Positions 1 through 2,400 of a stretch of 5,280 nucleotides of DNA are shown here, piece by piece (within the stretch, counting starts at the first letter, position 1; every line of letters begins with the position of its first letter). This DNA is from Firmicutes bacterium UBA1426 (GTDB taxonomy: Bacteria; Bacillota; Clostridia; Peptostreptococcales; Anaerovoracaceae), in the NCBI GenBank assembly GCA_002329675.1, contig DCUA01000041.1, positions 7,589-12,868 on the forward strand, read 5' to 3'. A program made the translations under genes and the position numbers. Below the pieces are notes generated by a model. That model searched no databases. It was not told where the DNA came from and saw only the letters and a list, made by a program, of their open reading frames with translations.

Positions 1-707
1 TCGCAGGACTGTCTGCCGTAGATCATGTATAATCCGTCTACATCAGAAGGTACTGCAAAAGAAACTGCATATGCTTTGTCTTCTTCTCTAAGAGCGATAG
101 TAGGCATGACCAGGTGCTCGTGAGAGTTGATGGAGCCTGTCTGATGGGCTTTTGCGCCTCTTACAACGATACCGTCTTCTCTCTTCTCTACGATGTGAAC
201 GTAGAGGTCCGGATCTTCCTGCTGGCCCGGGGACTTGGATCTGTCTCCTTTGGGGTCGGTCATAGCACCGTCGACGGTCAGGTCATTATCCTGAACGAAT
301 TTCAGATAATCGACAAATCTCTTGTGGTACTCTGTTCCATATTTCTGGTCAATTTCATATGTAGTGGAGAATTCAGCATTGAACGCATCCATACCTACAC
401 ATCTTTGGAAACAGGAAGCTGTCTTCTGCCCTAATAGTCTCTGCATCTTTACCTTTTTCCTAAGATCATCGGTGCTTTGATGCAGATGAGAAAATCTATT
501 GACTACCTCTCCGGTGATATTGGATTTGGCTGTCATGAGATCCGCATATTCGGGATCCTGGGCCAAGTCGTAGGTCATTTTCACAGAATTGATGGACGGA
601 CGGATAATCGGATGGTCAACCCAGTTGTCCACCTTTTCACCAAACATGTATACTCTCGTGTTCAGCTTCCTCAAACTCTCAATATATTGAGCTCCTGTCA
701 TCAACAT
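1..707 (-). CDS. abfD: 4-hydroxybutyryl-CoA dehydratase / vinylacetyl-CoA delta-isomerase, N-terminal half (partial)
   Basis: This cytoplasmic flavoprotein converts 4-hydroxybutyryl-CoA to crotonyl-CoA by a ketyl-radical mechanism with FAD and a [4Fe-4S] cluster, in succinate or 4-aminobutyrate fermentation to butyrate. Seen here: 235 complete residues with no frameshift or stop; the rest lies beyond the left edge (family length is about 490). From memory, the protein follows C. aminobutyricum AbfD almost residue for residue, including MLMT at the start, TDDLRKKVKMQRLLGQKTAS, and GAKAHQTGSINSHEH. Cys99 and Cys103, two of the cluster ligands, and Thr190, an active-site residue, fall at the same numbers as in the characterised enzyme; the other ligands (His292, Cys299) are outside the window. 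The ATG at 707 has an AAAGGAG site 8 nt upstream. The NifU-like gene ends 100 nt upstream on the same strand with no terminator between, so co-transcription is likely. The hydroxyphenylacetate-hydroxylase fold is shared with other flavoenzymes, but the paired cysteines argue for the dehydratase. Confidence 0.96.
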   Translation of the reverse strand, partial: MLMTGAQYIESLRKLNTRVYMFGEKVDNWVDHPIIRPSINSVKMTYDLAQDPEYADLMTAKSNITGEVVNRFSHLHQSTDDLRKKVKMQRLLGQKTASCFQRCVGMDAFNAEFSTTYEIDQKYGTEYHKRFVDYLKFVQDNDLTVDGAMTDPKGDRSKSPGQQEDPDLYVHIVEKREDGIVVRGAKAHQTGSINSHEHLVMPTIALREEDKAYAVSFAVPSDVDGLYMIYGRQSC

Positions 708-758
708 ATCATCCACTCCTTTTCTTTCATAATAACAATAACAGCAGCAAATCATTTA

Positions 759-802
759 CACTTAATATTTATGCAATTTTTATGCCATAAGATAACTAAG
801 TG
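759..802 (-). other. weak interrupted hairpin in the nifU-like/abfD spacer
   Basis: The 100-nt spacer between the nifU-like stop and the abfD start is AT-rich. On the minus strand CACTTA (802-797) can pair with TAAGTG (764-759), and inside it TTATG (790-786) can pair with CATAA (773-769). The loop is AT-rich and there is no T tract after the outer stem, so it does not look like a terminator. It could be an mRNA processing or stability element, or chance in AT-rich sequence. I found no convincing separate promoter for abfD in this spacer. Confidence 0.2.
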
Positions 803-807
803 CCGCA

Positions 808-1086
808 TTATAGTTCCTTGCGCAGGATCTTCTTGGCCATATCGATTAAATCATCACTGACAGAAGTGTCCAGAACTACATCACGCAATTCCGGAAGCTC
901 TTCCATTAAGATGGTTTTGACCACATCTTCTAATGTATATTGTGCAGAGGGACAACTTCCGCAAGCCCCGGTCAGTCTCACTTTTGCGATATTATTCTCA
1001 ATTCCTGTAAGCGTCGCCGCTCCAAAATGATTCGCTAATAAAGGATTGACCTTTTCCTCCAGAAGCTCTTGTATTTTTTTCTCCAA
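808..1086 (-). CDS. NifU-like C-terminal domain protein (Fe-S cluster scaffold/carrier)
   Basis: A small cytoplasmic protein of 92 residues that consists only of the NifU C-terminal (Nfu) domain. The hallmark is TGACGSCPSA with the CxxC pair at Cys42 and Cys45; in this family a dimer bridges a [4Fe-4S] cluster across these cysteines and passes it to apo-enzymes. The usual Nfu N-terminal DGG segment is replaced by NHFG (about residues 19-22), suggesting a divergent subgroup. The C-terminal helix ends KKILRKEL. No IscU-type N-terminal domain and no central ferredoxin domain are present, so it is not full-length NifU. The start is taken as TTG at 1086 because the strong AAGGAGG site lies 8 nt before it; the in-frame ATG at 1092 is only 2 nt from that site, and a longer frame from TTG 1134 would begin inside the likely promoter. 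It lies directly upstream of abfD, whose product needs a [4Fe-4S] cluster, so a role in maturing AbfD is a reasonable inference but not shown. Confidence 0.88.
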   Translation of the reverse strand: MEKKIQELLEEKVNPLLANHFGAATLTGIENNIAKVRLTGACGSCPSAQYTLEDVVKTILMEELPELRDVVLDTSVSDDLIDMAKKILRKEL

Positions 1087-1094
1087 GCACATCA

Positions 1095-1101
1095 CCTCCT
1101 T
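1095..1101 (-). promoter_or_regulatory. ribosome binding site that decides a TTG start
   Basis: On the minus strand AAGGAGG (1101-1095) is a near-perfect anti-SD match. It leaves 8 nt to TTG at 1086 and only 2 nt to ATG at 1092. Normal Firmicute spacing therefore favours the TTG and the product beginning MEKKIQELL rather than MCLEKKIQ. Confidence 0.7.
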
Positions 1102-1105
1102 TTCC

Positions 1106-1134
1106 AGTATATTATTTATACCCCAAATATTCAA
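1106..1134 (-). promoter_or_regulatory. putative sigma-A promoter of the nifU-like/abfD unit
   Basis: On the minus strand TTGAAT (1134-1129) and TATACT (1111-1106) are separated by exactly 17 nt, matching the -35 and -10 consensus at 4 of 6 and 5 of 6 positions. Transcription would begin a few bases before the ribosome binding site, giving a very short leader; that closeness is the main reason for doubt. A second, weaker candidate upstream is TTGAAA (1191-1186) with TAGAAA (1169-1164), spacing 16. Confidence 0.45.
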
Positions 1135-1250
1135 GTGGAACCTAACGTAAGAAAGTTATGTTATTTCTATTTTTGTTATAATATGTTTCAAAATATCCGG
1201 TAGTATTTGCCGCCGATCCGGCTTTGCGAAATCACAGCAATAACAACCGT
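1135..1250. other. intergenic stretch without a recognised gene
   Basis: This part of the divergent control region holds no credible ORF. Two things are visible: an extended -10-like TGTTATAAT on the plus strand (1174-1182) with no good -35 box, and the weaker minus-strand promoter candidate (1164-1191). I see no RNA gene or clear operator palindrome. Confidence 0.5.
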
Positions 1251-1279
1251 TTGACGAATCAGATATCTTGGTGTATTGT
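1251..1279 (+). promoter_or_regulatory. sigma-A type promoter of the TPP riboswitch-thiT transcript
   Basis: TTGACG (1251-1256) and TATTGT (1274-1279) are separated by 17 nt; the -35 matches the consensus at 5 of 6 positions and the -10 at 4 of 6. The predicted start is about 1286, roughly 30 nt before the riboswitch aptamer, which is the expected arrangement for a riboswitch leader. Confidence 0.65.
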
Positions 1280-1317
1280 ATTTATCATCGAGCCGGTTTA
1301 CTGCGTCTCGGAATTAA

Positions 1318-1405
1318 CATGCTAGGGGAGCATCTGCTGAGAGTGCGTAGAAAAAACGCACACCCTCACCACCTGATCCGGATAATACCGGCGTAGGGAA
1401 GCAAG
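1318..1405 (+). promoter_or_regulatory. TPP riboswitch aptamer (THI element)
   Basis: The conserved parts of the TPP aptamer occur in order: the AGGGGAG segment (1324-1330), CTGAGA (1337-1342), the ACCCTC and ACCTGAT region (1362-1377), GGATAATACC in the pyrophosphate-sensing arm (1380-1389), and CGTAGGGAA (1392-1400). P1 is short: TGCT (1320-1323) with AGCA (1400-1403). P3 is reduced to AGC/GCT with a 4-nt loop, and a variable stem GTGCGT (1343-1348) with ACGCAC (1356-1361) is inserted after CTGAGA. The arm CCGG/CCGG (1378-1381, 1388-1391) is intact. The element binds thiamine pyrophosphate and lies just upstream of a thiamine transporter, so feedback repression is expected. Confidence 0.97.
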
Positions 1406-1470
1406 TCCAAAATAAGTCTTTACAATTTGGACAGTACACTCCCCTCCTAATCATCAAAGGAGGATTTTTT
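1405..1470 (+). promoter_or_regulatory. riboswitch expression platform: SD-sequestering / terminator-like hairpin
   Basis: Two hairpins follow the aptamer. GTCCAAA (1405-1411) pairs with TTTGGAC (1426-1432). CCTCCT (1443-1448) pairs with AGGAGG (1458-1463), which is the ribosome binding site of thiT, 7 nt before its ATG; six T residues (1465-1470) follow the stem. An alternative is visible: CTCCCCT (1439-1445) is fully complementary to AGGGGAG (1324-1330) of the aptamer. If that pairing forms without TPP, the ribosome binding site is free; if TPP locks the aptamer, CCTCCT can hide it. The short stem and the T run against the ATG favour translational control, but premature termination is also possible. 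Confidence 0.7.
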
Positions 1471-2112
1471 ATGTCATCAGAACAACTTCAAGGATTCTTT
1501 GAATCGACAGCGGGACAGATTGTCACAGTCTGTATCATTGTGGCACTCTTTGGTGCCATCCTGATCTCAGGCAAAAACAAAAAAACTGATACGAAAGCTT
1601 TGGTGCTGTCGGCCATTTTTGTGGCTCTTTATTTGGCGTTAAATCAGGTCACAATATTCCGGATGCCCCAGGGCGGATCCATTACCGCTTTCAGCATGCT
1701 CGCCATTACGTCCTGCAGCTATCTGCTCGGCGTCCGCCGCGGAATTATGGCGGGTATGTGTGCAGGCCTGGTAGAGCTGATCTTCAATCCCTATGTGATC
1801 CACCCCATCCAACTCCTGTTGGACTATCCTCTGGCTGTGGGAGCACTGGGTTTCGCTGGTCTTTTCCAAAATGGAAAACACGGTTTGATCACAGGATATC
1901 TTTTTGGTGCTTTCTGCCGGTACCTGTGCACTTTCCTGTCCGGTGTGATCTTCTTCGGAGAGTACGCGCCGGACGGGTTCAATGCCTTTACCTGGTCTCT
2001 ATATTATAACATCACCTATATCGGAACTGAGGCGGTGGTCACTCTGGTGATACTGTTCCTGCCTCCTATTCGCAAGACATTCGAACGATTGAAAACCCAG
2101 GTCAATAACTGA
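1471..2112 (+). CDS. thiT: ECF transporter S component for thiamine, ThiT/YuaJ family
   Basis: A membrane protein of 213 residues that binds thiamine and joins the shared ECF module (EcfA, EcfA', EcfT, not encoded here) to import it. Hydrophobic segments lie at about residues 17-33, 43-60, 71-86, 90-105, 112-131, 138-162 and 178-197; the first is an extra N-terminal helix compared with the usual six-helix S component. Family motifs are MPQGGSIT (65-72), HPIQLLLDY (111-119), the RYLCTFLSGVIFFGEYAP stretch (150-167) and SLYYN (176-180). Compared from memory with Bacillus ThiT, the conserved thiamine-binding His is Thr154 and a conserved Tyr is Trp175, while Asn180 is kept, so the pocket may differ. 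ATG at 1471 has AGGAGG 7 nt upstream, inside the riboswitch hairpin. The TPP riboswitch strongly supports thiamine or a thiamine precursor as substrate. It is a single-gene transcript convergent with the large oxidoreductase gene. Confidence 0.93.
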   Translation: MSSEQLQGFFESTAGQIVTVCIIVALFGAILISGKNKKTDTKALVLSAIFVALYLALNQVTIFRMPQGGSITAFSMLAITSCSYLLGVRRGIMAGMCAGLVELIFNPYVIHPIQLLLDYPLAVGALGFAGLFQNGKHGLITGYLFGAFCRYLCTFLSGVIFFGEYAPDGFNAFTWSLYYNITYIGTEAVVTLVILFLPPIRKTFERLKTQVNN

Positions 2113-2149
2113 GATCTGCACCAATGGCAGACTCCTTATATTCATCTTG

Positions 2150-2229
2150 CTGTGCAAAATCTTGACTTATGTGTGGATATTAGACGAAAAAGACCGTTAT
2201 CTGTGCAAAATCTTGAGTTGTGTGTGGAT
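2150..2229 (+). repeat. 29-nt direct repeat, two copies 51 nt apart
   Basis: Copy A (2150-2178) and copy B (2201-2229) agree at 27 of 29 positions and begin CTGTGCAAAATCTTGA; they differ at 2166/2217 (C/G) and 2169/2220 (A/G). Copy B forms the left arm of the inverted repeat described separately, so copy A is a diverged alternative arm. No ORF spans them credibly. They could be remnants of a mobile-element end or of a small repeat family, and no transposase is nearby. Confidence 0.75.
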
Positions 2230-2265
2230 TTATTGAAAAAAAACACACACAACTCAAGATTTTGC
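2205..2265. repeat. perfect 22-bp inverted repeat with 17-nt loop
   Basis: Bases 2205-2226 are the exact reverse complement of 2244-2265 (both include the TTGAGTTGTGTGTG-type sequence or its complement). The loop 2227-2243 ends in eight A residues. The stem is far longer than a usual terminator stem, and neither strand has a T tract immediately after it, so a classic intrinsic terminator is not supported. It lies about 90 nt after the thiT stop and may still halt transcription or protect the thiT mRNA 3' end, or be a palindromic mobile or repeat unit. Confidence 0.8.
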
Positions 2266-2289
2266 TCATTTATATGACCAGCCAGAGGG

Positions 2290-2388
2290 AGCAGTCACGG
2301 GGTCTGTCCCACTGGGTGAAAAAGCAGCCAGGGGGTCTGTCCCTCCGGATGAAAAAGCAGCCACGGGGTCTGTCCCCGTGGCTGCATT
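2290..2388. repeat. three tandem 33-nt units with GGGGTCTGTCCC core
   Basis: Units at 2290-2322, 2323-2355 and 2356-2388 follow each other with an exact 33-nt period. Each begins AGCAG[T/C]CA and shares GGGTCTGTCCC; units 1 and 2 end in TGAAAA. Units 1 and 2 differ at about five positions. Unit 3 diverges after the core and instead completes a perfect palindrome. The core (GGGGACAGACCCC on the other strand) resembles REP-like palindromes I recall from several Firmicutes and deltaproteobacteria. Because 33 is a multiple of three, a 62-codon frame stays open across the array, but nothing supports its translation. Confidence 0.85.
2352..2385 (-). terminator. intrinsic terminator of the large oxidoreductase gene
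   Basis: On the minus strand GCAGCCACGGGG (2385-2374) pairs with CCCCGTGGCTGC (2368-2357) over 12 bp with a 5-nt loop, followed at once by TTTTT (2356-2352). It starts 15 nt after the TAA at 2401. On the plus strand the same stem is followed only by a loose T-rich stretch (2386-2400), so it would act weakly, if at all, on thiT transcripts. Confidence 0.88.
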
Positions 2389-2400
2389 TAGTTGGTTTTC

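Noticed and set aside
114..860. Plus-strand open frames of 106 and 127 codons
   Set aside because: They are antisense to abfD and the nifU-like gene, whose minus-strand products are clearly recognisable; the plus-strand translations resemble no known family.
1174..1182. Extended -10 promoter (TGTTATAAT) on the plus strand
   Set aside because: No acceptable -35 box is found at 16-18 nt, and the promoter at 1251-1279 is better placed for the riboswitch transcript. It could still be a minor start.
2290..2388. Possible CRISPR array
   Set aside because: The units are head-to-tail with no unique spacers between them, only three are present, and no cas gene is visible.
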